This document shows, one piece after another, positions 20,055 through 28,777 of a stretch of 64,000 bases of DNA. This DNA is from DATBAT01 sp963824805. GTDB lineage: Bacteria; Acidobacteriota; Terriglobia; Terriglobales; Acidobacteriaceae. A model generated the notes under the pieces. It saw only the letters and a program-made list of their open reading frames with translations, was not told the origin of the DNA and did no database searches. Every line of letters starts with the position of its first letter. Position 1 is the stretch's first letter. Location: NCBI GenBank assembly GCA_963824805.1, contig CAWGQZ010000049.1, positions 1 to 64,000 of the forward strand. The letters run 5' to 3'. A program made the translations under genes and the position numbers.

Positions 20055-22220
20055 CTACTTTCCCGTCCACTGATCCACCCAATCATCCACCGTCTGGTAC
20101 CAGAGCTGAGAATTCTGTGGCTTTAGTATCCAATGACCCTCGTCCGGGAAGTAGAGCATCTTGGACGGCACGCCCATGCGCTGCAAGGTGGTGAACAGCT
20201 GAAATCCTTCTGATACATCCAGCCGGTAATCCTTCTGGCTGTGAATCACCAGTGTGGGCGTTTTGAAATTGCTAGCGAACAGGTGTGGCGACCATTTCCG
20301 GTATAGATCGCGGTCATTGTACGGGGTGCCCTTGAATTCCCACTCGTTGAACCAGAGTTCCTCGGTCGTACCCCAGGCGGACTCGGTGTTAAACATACCG
20401 TCGTGGCTGACGATACATTTGAAACGAGTGGTGTGACCCAGGATCCAGTTGGCCATGTATCCGCCGTAGCTCGCCCCCAGCGCACACTCGCGGTCCTTAT
20501 CAATGAAAGGATAGTGCTTCTCGGCGTAATCAAGACCCTTCATCAAATCTTCAAACGGAGCCCCGCCCCAGTCGCCATTGATGGCGTCGATGAACTTCTG
20601 CCCGTACCCGGGCGAGCCGTGAAAGTTGATCTCAATGACCACATAGCCGCCGGCCGCGAACAGCTCGGCGTTCCAGCGATAACTCCATTCGTCGCCCATG
20701 GGGACCTCGGGTCCGCCATGCACGACAAACTTCACGGGATATTTCTTGCCGGCATCGATGTCGGGCGGCTTGACAATAAATCCTTCGACTTCTTCATTTT
20801 TTGCACCTCGGAAAGAGAATGATTCCATTGGGACCATGCTGATATTGGAAAGTACTGCTTGATTCACATGAGTAATCGCCCGTTCGGCGTTTAGAGAACA
20901 GCTCTCTTTCCCTGGATCGACATCGCCGCTCATTGCCGGGCAGCCCTCGCCGGTCGTGTCCGCAGCGTAGATTTCATTGGGTGCTGTCGCGGAGGCGCGC
21001 GTGAATACAAGGGTTTTACCATCGGGTGTCAGCAATAGATCATCGTTGAAGCCGCCGACTAATGCTCGAGCCTTCGCTTCCGGCAACGTGTCCACCGCAT
21101 AAATGATGGAGTGTCCTGCGTGTTCCGAAGCGAAATAGATTGTCTTAGAGTCGGGAGACCAGGCAAAGCTCTCGACCCATTGGTCGAAAGCTTCCGCAAG
21201 GTTTGTCTTCTCTCCAGTCTTTCGATCAAACAACACCAATCGAAATCGGTCACTCTCGTAGCCGGGCCGCGCCTGCGCCCGGTATGCAATGTACTTTCCG
21301 TCACGCGAATAGAGCGGAGTCGAATCGCTAGCTTTGTTCTCAGCAGTGATGTTCTTGGCCGCGCCGCCATTCAGCGGAACAATCCACAAATCCTTGTTGG
21401 TCGAGGTCGCTTCCACCGGATCGTGGTTCGAGGTGTAACAAATCTCCTTTCCATCCGGAGAGAAAGCATAGTTGTCCTGCCCTCCGACCGAGAACACGGG
21501 CGAGTCGAAATCGCCCGGAGTTAGATCGCGCGGAACATCGGAAGTAAATCCTCCAATACCTCCGCCGACCGTCGGGACCTCGACTACGAAAAGATGGCTT
21601 CGTCTGCCTTCTTTGAATGCATCCCAATGCCGGAATAGCAGCCGGGTGAAGACCTGCGCCTTGACCTTGGATTTCTTGATTTCGTCTAGCTTGCGGGCAT
21701 TGCACACGGCAGTTTGAGCAGGCGTGCCATCACACTCGGGATAGACATCCGAGGTAAACAAGATAAATTTGCCGTCGGGGGACCAGAGTTCGCCGCTGGT
21801 TTCGGTGGCAATCGAAGTCAGCTTGTGGGTATCCGTCACCGCGCCCGAGCCACTGTCGAAGTCTGCGATCCAAATCTGCGATCCGCCCTGCCTGGTCGAG
21901 ATGAAGGCGAAGCGCTTACCGTCCGGTGCCCACCGTGGACGGTCGGCGTCCTGATCGCTGATGATTTCCTTTTCGGGCCCGCCGGCTGTAGGCACGATCC
22001 ACACGTGCGGGGTCTTGGTATTGGCCACAAGGTCTACATCCACTGCCGCGAACAGCACCCACCTGCCGTCGGGGGAGAGAACCGGCTCCTCTACACGTTT
22101 GAGCTTCATCATGTCTTCGAAAGTGAAGGGACGCTTTTGTGCAGCAAGTGGCAGAGCAGAGATTACGAGGAAAATGAGAACGAAATGAGACAAGAATAAC
22201 GCAAGGAAACCTCCCGCCAA
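20055..22220 (-). CDS. S9 family prolyl oligopeptidase-type peptidase, secreted
   Basis: About 720 residues: signal peptide, WD40-like beta-propeller (repeated SPDG and DGK motifs) and an alpha/beta-hydrolase domain. The nucleophile elbow is GASYGGYMANW, and the catalytic His lies in DEGHW near the end. This fits the acylaminoacyl-peptidase/dipeptidyl-peptidase branch of S9, which removes short N-terminal units from peptides. The start is uncertain: the assigned start is TTG, and another TTG nine codons later would still leave a signal peptide. A dispersed inverted-repeat element lies just upstream (22237-22335). Confidence 0.9.
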   Translation of the reverse strand: MAGGFLALFLSHFVLIFLVISALPLAAQKRPFTFEDMMKLKRVEEPVLSPDGRWVLFAAVDVDLVANTKTPHVWIVPTAGGPEKEIISDQDADRPRWAPDGKRFAFISTRQGGSQIWIADFDSGSGAVTDTHKLTSIATETSGELWSPDGKFILFTSDVYPECDGTPAQTAVCNARKLDEIKKSKVKAQVFTRLLFRHWDAFKEGRRSHLFVVEVPTVGGGIGGFTSDVPRDLTPGDFDSPVFSVGGQDNYAFSPDGKEICYTSNHDPVEATSTNKDLWIVPLNGGAAKNITAENKASDSTPLYSRDGKYIAYRAQARPGYESDRFRLVLFDRKTGEKTNLAEAFDQWVESFAWSPDSKTIYFASEHAGHSIIYAVDTLPEAKARALVGGFNDDLLLTPDGKTLVFTRASATAPNEIYAADTTGEGCPAMSGDVDPGKESCSLNAERAITHVNQAVLSNISMVPMESFSFRGAKNEEVEGFIVKPPDIDAGKKYPVKFVVHGGPEVPMGDEWSYRWNAELFAAGGYVVIEINFHGSPGYGQKFIDAINGDWGGAPFEDLMKGLDYAEKHYPFIDKDRECALGASYGGYMANWILGHTTRFKCIVSHDGMFNTESAWGTTEELWFNEWEFKGTPYNDRDLYRKWSPHLFASNFKTPTLVIHSQKDYRLDVSEGFQLFTTLQRMGVPSKMLYFPDEGHWILKPQNSQLWYQTVDDWVDQWTGK

Positions 22221-22236
22221 GGATTGTTGACGTGCG

Positions 22237-22335
22237 GAGCGGCACTTTTGTCCGCCATTCGTTGCAAATTTGCCCTCGAGGGAAGTTGCGCACTGACCAC
22301 CGTGTCGTTCGCCGGGCGGACAAGAGTGTCTGCCC
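22237..22335. repeat. Small inverted-repeat element, copy 1
   Basis: A ~99-bp stretch bounded by ACTTTTGTCCGCC on the left and GGGCGGACAAGAGTGTC on the right, which are imperfect inverted copies. The same boundary motifs occur at 23587-23690 and, in shorter form, at 20010-20034. It lies between two minus-strand genes and has no coding sense. It resembles the REP/MITE-like intergenic elements of many soil bacteria. Confidence 0.6.
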
Positions 22336-22338
22336 GCA

Positions 22339-23571
22339 TCAATCCTCGACGCACTCCCGAATCTCTTCCTCGCTTAACGTGTGGTCGGATGCCTTCGCAC
22401 GGCGATAAATTCGTTCTACTAATTCGTCGCTTCCCGGGAGGCCATGGCGCTCAAGCCAGTACAGCACATTCGACTTGCCACTCATGGGCCCGATATCAAT
22501 GACCTGCTCCATGCCAAACAGCTGCGCCGGGACGCCGGAATAAACCGCATCTGCCAACTCAATATCATTCTTCTTGTATGCCTTGATCACTGCCGACGCA
22601 TGCACACCCGTCGCGGTGCGGAACGCGTCTTCACCCACGACCGGATAGTTTGGCGGAATGGGAACCCCGGTCGCGTCGGATACGGCCTGGCAATATTGTT
22701 TGAGCTTGGTTAGGTCTTGCTCGTCCCAGGGAGAGATACCCATCAATTTCAAGTTCACCAGCATCTGGTCCATCTGGGTGTTACCGACACGCTCGCCGAT
22801 TCCCATGGCGCAGCCATGAACGCAATCGGCGCCCGCCATCAGTGCGGCGATCGAGTTTGCAATCGCGAATCCACGATCGCAGTGGCCGTGCCAATCGACG
22901 CGAATTTTTTCGCCGGAGGGCTTGACCACTTCATCCATCACAAACCGCACCAGTGCAAAAGCCCCCATAGGAGTGGCATGCCCGGCGGTATCACAAACCA
23001 CAATTGCCCGCGCACCATACCTGATTGCCGTCGAGTACAAGCGCTTGACCGTCTCAGGATCGCAGCGCGAGGTGTCCTCCGTGACGTACATCACATTCAA
23101 GCCCAATGACGCGGCAAACTTCACTGCCTTTTCGGTGGTCTGAAGCAGGAAGTCATCACTCCAGCCTTCGGTGTAACGCCGAATTGGACTTGATCCTAAG
23201 AATGTCGCTGCCTCAATGTTCAAGCCTGTGCGTTGCACAACCTCCGCAATTGGGCGGATGTCGTTCTCGTGAGTGCGGGCCGCGCAGTTGGCGCGAATCT
23301 TCAGCTTGCTGCCGACAATCTCTCGCGCCAGTGCTTCCACGTGTTCCACCGCCCGCACCCCGGCGCCGGGCAGCCCTAGATCAAGCGAGTTGATCCCGAC
23401 CGCTTCCATTAAGTGCAGAATATTGATTTTTTCTTCGATCGAGGGGTCGCGGACGGAAGGGGACTGAAGTCCATCGCGAAGTGACTCGTCATTAAGAAGA
23501 ACCGGATGCGAAGGCCGCAACGACTCCGGGTGGAGCCGATTCCAATCGTAAATAAGTTCGGAGGTCTTCAC
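22339..23571 (-). CDS. DRE-TIM metallolyase (isopropylmalate/homocitrate synthase-like)
   Basis: A 410-residue TIM barrel of the LeuA/HMG-CoA-lyase superfamily. The metal and acid/base motif is NDESLRDGLQSPS, and the metal-binding HxH lies in DWHGHCDRG. GERVGNTQMDQML and VHASAVIKA match the synthase branch. The C-terminal leucine-sensing (LeuA dimer) domain is missing, so feedback control like that of 2-isopropylmalate synthase is not expected. The acceptor oxo-acid cannot be told: isopropylmalate, citramalate or homocitrate synthase-type activity all fit. It stands alone without leu or lys genes. Repeat elements flank it on both sides. Confidence 0.82.
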   Translation of the reverse strand: MKTSELIYDWNRLHPESLRPSHPVLLNDESLRDGLQSPSVRDPSIEEKINILHLMEAVGINSLDLGLPGAGVRAVEHVEALAREIVGSKLKIRANCAARTHENDIRPIAEVVQRTGLNIEAATFLGSSPIRRYTEGWSDDFLLQTTEKAVKFAASLGLNVMYVTEDTSRCDPETVKRLYSTAIRYGARAIVVCDTAGHATPMGAFALVRFVMDEVVKPSGEKIRVDWHGHCDRGFAIANSIAALMAGADCVHGCAMGIGERVGNTQMDQMLVNLKLMGISPWDEQDLTKLKQYCQAVSDATGVPIPPNYPVVGEDAFRTATGVHASAVIKAYKKNDIELADAVYSGVPAQLFGMEQVIDIGPMSGKSNVLYWLERHGLPGSDELVERIYRRAKASDHTLSEEEIRECVED

Positions 23572-23586
23572 GTCTTAAAAAATGCA

Positions 23587-23690
23587 GGGCGGACACCCTT
23601 GTCCGCCGAGCGGCCTCAACCATTCATCCAGGAGGCAAGATATGAAATGCGTAAACGCATTGCCGCTGCCCGCGCGGACAAGAGTGTCAC
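23587..23690. repeat. Small inverted-repeat element, copy 2
   Basis: GACACCCTTGTCCGC on the left is, with one mismatch, the inverted copy of GCGGACAAGAGTGTC on the right, 104 bp end to end. The interior differs from copy 1, but the termini match. It sits between two minus-strand genes and stops just short of the stop codon of the zinc-ribbon gene. Confidence 0.65.
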
Positions 23691-23692
23691 TT

Positions 23693-24025
23693 CTAGCTTT
23701 TGCCGGGAATGGTCAGGCCAAAAACCGAAAGCTGCCCCGGCCCGGCTACATTCATGCCGTCCGCTTCATTCGGATTCGGCAGGTAGAGTGTCTTGCAGTG
23801 CTCACACCGATAAACTTCCGCCTTATCTCCCCAGGCTTGACGCACGTCGCCGCAGGCTTGTTCGACGATGTCGTCGGTGTAAAACCAATGTTTAAGATGC
23901 CCGCCGCAGAGCTTACCCTTTGCGTCTTTCTGGTTGCAGGCGCGTTGGCCCGGCTTCTTATACTTGACCTTATGATTCGGTAGCTGCGGGGCCGCCGGAA
24001 CTTCTGCGGCGTGGGTTGTCGCCAA
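23693..24025 (-). CDS. Hypothetical protein with paired cysteine (zinc-ribbon-like) motifs
   Basis: I do not recognise this protein. The likely start is the TTG at 24025, because AGGAGGT lies seven bases upstream on the minus strand; an ATG 15 codons earlier would put that ribosome site inside the gene. The 110-residue product has one cysteine group, CNQKDAKGKLCGGHLKHW, and a CEHC pair in YRCEHCKTLY, spaced as in a small zinc ribbon. It ends in GLTIPGKS. There are no membrane segments. Function unknown. Confidence 0.7.
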   Translation of the reverse strand: MATTHAAEVPAAPQLPNHKVKYKKPGQRACNQKDAKGKLCGGHLKHWFYTDDIVEQACGDVRQAWGDKAEVYRCEHCKTLYLPNPNEADGMNVAGPGQLSVFGLTIPGKS

Positions 24026-24144
24026 TGGAGTGACCTCCTGTCGTTGCGGCCAGCGTCGCTGAGCCGTCAAGCAGGCGTAATTTTACTCGAAAATCAAGAG
24101 CGATGCCCCTGACCTTAGTAAGCTAATGCTGGAGAGGACGTGCC

Positions 24145-24486
24145 ATGAAGCCAATCAGCATCGCCAATTCGGATCACTACCCGTGGGGAAGCGGTTGTGA
24201 CGGCTGGCACTTATTGAAGGACCAATCACTGAGCGTGATCCGGGAGCGCATGCCTCCAGGAACCTCTGAAGTCCGCCATCATCACCTGAACGCGCAGCAA
24301 TTTTTCTTCGTTCTCTCTGGAGAAACTGTGATGGAGGTTGAGGGCGAGGAAGTCACGCTGCACGTCGGGGAGGGGCTGCATATTTCGCCCCGGACTTCCC
24401 ATCAGATCCGGAATCTCTCCGGTCAGCCAGCCGAGTTCCTGGTAATTTCGCAACCGCCGAGTCACGGTGACCGCATCATCCCGTAA
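24145..24486 (+). CDS. Small cupin-domain protein
   Basis: A 113-residue single-domain cupin. Metal-binding motif 1 is visible as HHHLNAQQFFFVLSGE and motif 2 as GEGLHISPRTSHQIRN. Single cupins range from dioxygenases and isomerases to sugar-binding sensors, so no specific activity is claimed. A Shine-Dalgarno (GGAGAGG) precedes the ATG. It is divergent from the zinc-ribbon gene and convergent with truA, with an 18-bp gap. Confidence 0.9.
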   Translation: MKPISIANSDHYPWGSGCDGWHLLKDQSLSVIRERMPPGTSEVRHHHLNAQQFFFVLSGETVMEVEGEEVTLHVGEGLHISPRTSHQIRNLSGQPAEFLVISQPPSHGDRIIP

Positions 24487-24504
24487 TTGCCGCGTGAGAA
24501 TCTT

Positions 24505-25251
24505 TTAATATTCCACTTTCACCAGCCACAAACCTCGTGCAGGAGCGGTGGCTCCTGCCGATGACCGGTTCTTTTCTGCGAGAATCCTGTCCGTATCGGA
24601 GGCCAGCCAGGTTCCCTTTCCCACTAACAAAAACGTTCCGACCAGATTACGCACCATGTGATGCAGGAATCCGCTTCCTTCCACCGTGTAGAGAAGTTCA
24701 TCCCCGTCTCGCTGCCACGATGAACTAAATATTTTCCGGATGTGTGAAGTTTCATCGGCTCCCGTCTCGGGATCGACCGCCGCAAACGAAGTAAAGTCAT
24801 GCTCTCCTATAACAAATTTCGCAGCTTCCGCCATCGCATCTTCATCCAAAGGGTACGGATAGTGCCAAACGTAACGCGCCAGGAATGGCGGACAGATGGC
24901 TCCGCGATAAATGCGGTAGCGATAGGTTTTTCGCCGGGCCGATTTGCGGGCATGAAAATCTTCGGTCACTTGTTTGGCCTCAAGCACCCGAATAGTCGCA
25001 GGAAGAGTATCGTTGAGCGCCTTAACGAAATTGGCTTCTGGGATCGGAGATGCGGTCACAAATGTGGCCACTTGCGCAAGCGCGTGAACGCCCGCGTCAG
25101 TGCGCCCCGAGCCTTGGGGCAAGACGTTTTCGCGGGTGATGCGTCCAATTGCAAGAGCTAATGTACCTTGAATTGTGGCCGCGTCGGGCTGCACTTGCCA
25201 GCCAGAAAAATCCGTTCCGTCGTAGGACAGGACGAGTCTCATATTGCGCAT
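24505..25251 (-). CDS. truA: tRNA pseudouridine synthase A
   Basis: 248 residues, matching TruA, which makes pseudouridine at positions 38-40 of the tRNA anticodon stem. The catalytic Asp52 lies in GSGRTDAGVHA, the N terminus has YDGTDFSGWQ and the C-terminal HHMVRNLVG motif is intact. The start could also be the fourth codon, a second ATG; both give a normal protein. No Shine-Dalgarno is clear. It is divergent from the TolC-like gene. Confidence 0.96.
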   Translation of the reverse strand: MRNMRLVLSYDGTDFSGWQVQPDAATIQGTLALAIGRITRENVLPQGSGRTDAGVHALAQVATFVTASPIPEANFVKALNDTLPATIRVLEAKQVTEDFHARKSARRKTYRYRIYRGAICPPFLARYVWHYPYPLDEDAMAEAAKFVIGEHDFTSFAAVDPETGADETSHIRKIFSSSWQRDGDELLYTVEGSGFLHHMVRNLVGTFLLVGKGTWLASDTDRILAEKNRSSAGATAPARGLWLVKVEY

Positions 25252-25301
25252 AGGTTGTTGTCAGGACTGCTTTTACAAGTCTTTACATTCCAGTACTAAA
25301 G

Positions 25302-25314
25302 TTACGCGACGTAA
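25302..25314. promoter_or_regulatory. Short palindrome upstream of the TolC-like gene
   Basis: TTACG-CGA-CGTAA lies between the divergent truA and TolC-like genes, with a looser outer pair AGTAC/GTACT about 12-14 bp from its centre. It has the form of a dimeric repressor site. No regulator is adjacent, so this is only a candidate. Confidence 0.3.
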
Positions 25315-25501
25315 TCTGTACTCACATCGAGGAAAGTACCTGTCAGCTATACTATGCACTTGCCGAAATCAAATAGCTAAAGACGGATATTCCGTCCTCT
25401 GCAACTAATTTGAACCGGAACTCTGGGATTTTCGTAACTACTTCGACGGAGAATGCCTGCTCTGTTCCATCGACAAGGCGAAGATTTTTGGGGGTATAAG
25501 A

Positions 25502-27538
25502 ATGTTTTTTTCTCAGTTTAAGCAAGTGGCCCGGCAAGGCGTAGCGTTCGCCTTGGCGTGCCTGATGCCGGCCGCTGTCGCGGCGCAGACCGCGGATAGT
25601 GCAGCTCCTCAGGCGCCGTCGGCGTCGCAGCAGGCGCACACTTTTGAGCTGAAGGACTATTCTAAATCGCGCGGTCATTTTCCTAATCTCATTGCACCTT
25701 ACACGCCGCAGCACGTACCTCCGCCGGACCTGAGCAATACGCCGCGCATCCAGTCCCTGCTGCGCGATGGAAAACTCTACTTGTCGATCGATGATGCGGT
25801 TGCGTTGGCTCTGGAAAACAATCTTGATATTGCGATCCAACGCTACAACCTCAACATCGCCGACACCGATATCTTGCGCGCTAAATCAGGCTCCAGCATC
25901 CTGGGCGTGAACTCCGGCCTGGTGTTGGGTACCCCGGGTGGTGGTCAGGGTGGCCTTAGCGGTCAGGTAGGATCCGGAAACGGAGGCACCACGGCCGGGA
26001 TCGGTGGTGTGGGAACCGGTACTGGTGGTTTGGTCGTTTCGACCCTCGGCAGTGGCCCGCAGATTACGTCTTTCGATCCCATCATCACCGGGACGGCCCA
26101 AGTGGACCACCTTATCAACCAGTGCTCCAATTTTTTCTGCGGCACGGTTCAGAACACCACCACGGCGAACTTCGCCTATAACCAAGGTTTTATGACCGGC
26201 ACCAACATGTCTGTTGGTTTCAACAATACCCGGGTAGCGGGGAATAATCCCATCTCCACCATCAACCCCTCATTGAACTCGGGTTTTCAATTTCGCCTTA
26301 GCCAGCATCTGTTGCAGGGCTTCGGACTGGCTCCGAACATGCGCTTCATTCACATTGCGAAGAATAACCGCGAGAGCAGCGACGTTGCCTTCCGCTTGCA
26401 GGTAATCACCACCGTCGACCAGATTGAGAATATTTACTGGGACCTGGTTTACGCCTACGAGAACGTCCGTGTGCAGAAAGAAGCTCTTGCCTTCGCGCAG
26501 AAGACCCTTGGTGATAACAAGAAGCAGGTTGAAATCGGCACTCTCGCCCCCATCGAAGTGGTGCGAGCACAAAGCACGGTGGCCGCCGATCAACAGACTC
26601 TTACCATAGCTGAAACGAATCTTCAGTTGCAGCAATTGTTGATCAAGAATGCCGTGAGCCGGACCTTGGTAGATCAGTCTCTTGCTGACGCCGAAGTGAT
26701 TCCGACCTCGACCATGCAGTTGCCGCAGGAAGAGGCGGTGGTGCCAATTCAGGATCTGGTGAACGATGCACTCGCTCACCGCGCAGATTTGGCGGAAAAC
26801 CGCATTGCACTGGCCAACCAACAAATCAGCCAGAAAGCGATTCGCAGCGCTCTGCTGCCATCCCTGGATGCGTTCGCCTACTACGGCGGCTCCGGCCTGG
26901 GCGGATCGCAAAACTCATTTAACGTATGTAACCCGAACATTCCGGCTTCGGATCAGCCATTTTGTAATCCCGCAGGCAGTATTCCTTCGACGAGTTATAC
27001 CGATACTCTAAGCCAGTTGGTTGACTCAACGGCTCCAGATAAAGGCGTGGGGTTGACGTTGACTATTCCAATCCGTAATCGCGCGGCGCAGTCAACTCAG
27101 ATTCGCTCGGAGCTGGAATATCGCCAATCGCAAATGCGCGTCCAGCAGTTGGAAAATCAGGTGCGTATCGAAGTACGTAACGCGCAGTTCGCAGTGCAGC
27201 AAAACGTGGCCAGCGTACAGTCAGCCCAGGCAGCTGTCGATCTCGCCCGTCAATCGCTGGATGCGGAGCAGAAGAAGTATCAATTGGGGGCTTCCACTAC
27301 CACCCTGGTGCTCCAGAACTCGACGGCCCTTGCTCAATCCCAATCAACCCTGATGTCGGCCATGGCGGCCTACGAGAAGGCGCGGGTAGAACTCGACCGC
27401 GCTACGGGCTTGCTGCTTGACCACGCAGGTGTTCTGTTGTCGGACGCGGAACGCGGCGAAGTTACACACATGCCTAAGGTTCCTTACGTGGCGCCTCGCA
27501 CCGATGTTCAGGCAGCGCCCGCCACCCAACACCAATAA
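25502..27538 (+). CDS. TolC-family outer membrane efflux protein
   Basis: A 678-residue protein with a signal peptide (processing near AVAAQTA). Two outer-membrane-efflux repeats rich in coiled coil lie around 320-440 and 540-640 (VEIGTLAPIEVVRAQS; KYQLGASTTTLVLQNS). It is longer than typical TolC because of an N-terminal extension and a glycine/threonine-rich insert at about 140-190 (GGGQGGLSGQVGSGNGG). The protein forms the outer-membrane exit duct for RND or ABC pumps. No pump or adaptor is next to it; HlyD-type adaptors occur 7 kb away at 32-38 kb. A strong terminator follows. Confidence 0.9.
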   Translation: MFFSQFKQVARQGVAFALACLMPAAVAAQTADSAAPQAPSASQQAHTFELKDYSKSRGHFPNLIAPYTPQHVPPPDLSNTPRIQSLLRDGKLYLSIDDAVALALENNLDIAIQRYNLNIADTDILRAKSGSSILGVNSGLVLGTPGGGQGGLSGQVGSGNGGTTAGIGGVGTGTGGLVVSTLGSGPQITSFDPIITGTAQVDHLINQCSNFFCGTVQNTTTANFAYNQGFMTGTNMSVGFNNTRVAGNNPISTINPSLNSGFQFRLSQHLLQGFGLAPNMRFIHIAKNNRESSDVAFRLQVITTVDQIENIYWDLVYAYENVRVQKEALAFAQKTLGDNKKQVEIGTLAPIEVVRAQSTVAADQQTLTIAETNLQLQQLLIKNAVSRTLVDQSLADAEVIPTSTMQLPQEEAVVPIQDLVNDALAHRADLAENRIALANQQISQKAIRSALLPSLDAFAYYGGSGLGGSQNSFNVCNPNIPASDQPFCNPAGSIPSTSYTDTLSQLVDSTAPDKGVGLTLTIPIRNRAAQSTQIRSELEYRQSQMRVQQLENQVRIEVRNAQFAVQQNVASVQSAQAAVDLARQSLDAEQKKYQLGASTTTLVLQNSTALAQSQSTLMSAMAAYEKARVELDRATGLLLDHAGVLLSDAERGEVTHMPKVPYVAPRTDVQAAPATQHQ

Positions 27539-27554
27539 CCGCGGTCACTTTAAT

Positions 27555-27587
27555 AGAGCCGGGCATTTTGCCCGGCTCTTTCTTTTT
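27555..27587 (+). terminator. Intrinsic terminator after the TolC-like gene
   Basis: Perfect 11-bp stem AGAGCCGGGCA/TGCCCGGCTCT with a TTT loop, followed by TTCTTTTT. It lies 16 bp after the stop codon. Confidence 0.92.
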
Positions 27588-27640
27588 CTGTACGCTTCCA
27601 CGACAATCGGTTGACGCGCAACCGGATGCCAGAAGCATTT

Positions 27641-27717
27641 TTATTCTGAGCCGAGCGAAGAATCTCTTTCGGGAGGGAGGGATCCTTCATCGCGGAGAAC
27701 GCTTCTCAGGATGACAA
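27641..27717. repeat. Intergenic imperfect inverted repeat
   Basis: TTATTCTGAGCCGAGCGAAG at the left end and GCTTCTCAGGATGACAAG at the right end are imperfect inverted copies. This type of sequence is scattered between genes in many acidobacterial genomes. A partial relative, CTTCGGTCGAAATGACAAG, lies at 16861-16879. Confidence 0.5.
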
Positions 27718-27771
27718 GTTTCTGCCTCAGGAATAGCGCACCTCCTGATCCAGGGCGAGGTACCGAAAACA

Positions 27772-28644
27772 TTGCTGATCTCGGTCGTCATAATCACTCA
27801 CAACGAAGAGGCCAACCTGTCGCGCACCCTGACCAGTGTGATGCCGCTGGTTGTGAATGGGCAAGGCGAAGTCGTTGTGGTTGACTCTGGTTCCACCGAC
27901 CGCACCCAAGAAATCGCCAACTCACATGGTGCGAAAGTATTCGTTGAAGAATGGAAGGGCTATGCCGCACAGAAGAATTCAGCCATAGAGAAGGCCAGCG
28001 GCGATTGGATACTCAGCCTTGACGCCGACGAGGAAGTCGAGCCTTCACTCGCGGAGGCCATTTCCGCTACATTGGACAGTCTGGGGAGGGTGCGGCGCCT
28101 ATCCCAACAAGCTGACGCTCATCCGTTCATGGTGCAAGCCGCCAATGCTGAGATGGGCAAATACCTTGACGGAAACGCCAGCCCATCTCTTTCCGGTTTG
28201 TGGGTCTCCCGCAAAAACCAGTTTCTAGGACGCTGGATCAAGCACGGCGGCTTTTGGCCTGATCCAAAACTCCGGCTGTTTCGCCGCGGAGCCGGAAAAT
28301 TTGAAGACCGTTCAGTCCACGAAACTGTACAACTTAACGGCGAGACTACCCGCATACGTCAGGGCGCACTGATACATCATTCTTATCCAACCCTGGCTGA
28401 ATACATCGATCACATGAACCGCTATTCCTCACTGGGAGCGGAAATGGTCGTCAACTCGGGCCGGCAAAATCGTGCCTTCGTTAACATCGTGTTTCGCCCT
28501 TTATTGACCTTTCTCTACAACTACGTTTTCCGCCTGGGATTTCTCGACGGCCGCGAAGGGTTTCTGCTCCACGTTTACCACTCGATCTATGTGTCATGGA
28601 AATATGCCAAGGCTTGGGAACTTCGCTCCGCAAACCAAAACTAG
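27772..28644 (+). CDS. Family 2 glycosyltransferase (LPS-core / WaaE-like)
   Basis: 290 residues with a GT-A fold. The nucleotide-binding strand SVVIITHNEEANLSRTL and two metal-site acid motifs (VVDSGSTDRT and LDADEEVEP) are typical of GT2. The C-terminal half, with KLRLFRRGAGKFEDRSVHE and a hydrophobic tail, resembles the WaaE/KdtX branch that adds sugars to lipopolysaccharide inner core. The start is a TTG; GCGAGG lies upstream. An insertion around residues 105-150 (LSQQADAHPF...) is longer than usual. No other LPS gene is adjacent, so the acceptor is unknown. Confidence 0.85.
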   Translation: MLISVVIITHNEEANLSRTLTSVMPLVVNGQGEVVVVDSGSTDRTQEIANSHGAKVFVEEWKGYAAQKNSAIEKASGDWILSLDADEEVEPSLAEAISATLDSLGRVRRLSQQADAHPFMVQAANAEMGKYLDGNASPSLSGLWVSRKNQFLGRWIKHGGFWPDPKLRLFRRGAGKFEDRSVHETVQLNGETTRIRQGALIHHSYPTLAEYIDHMNRYSSLGAEMVVNSGRQNRAFVNIVFRPLLTFLYNYVFRLGFLDGREGFLLHVYHSIYVSWKYAKAWELRSANQN

Positions 28645-28777
28645 CTATTTCTGCGCCAAAAAACCCGTTCCGAAGCGACGAACTCGTTCGACAAGTGCAC
28701 GCCGGTAACCGGCCGGACATAGGGTGCGGCTTGCCGCCATCCGACGCTGGTCCTATCATCAGGAAAGCGAGGTAGAG

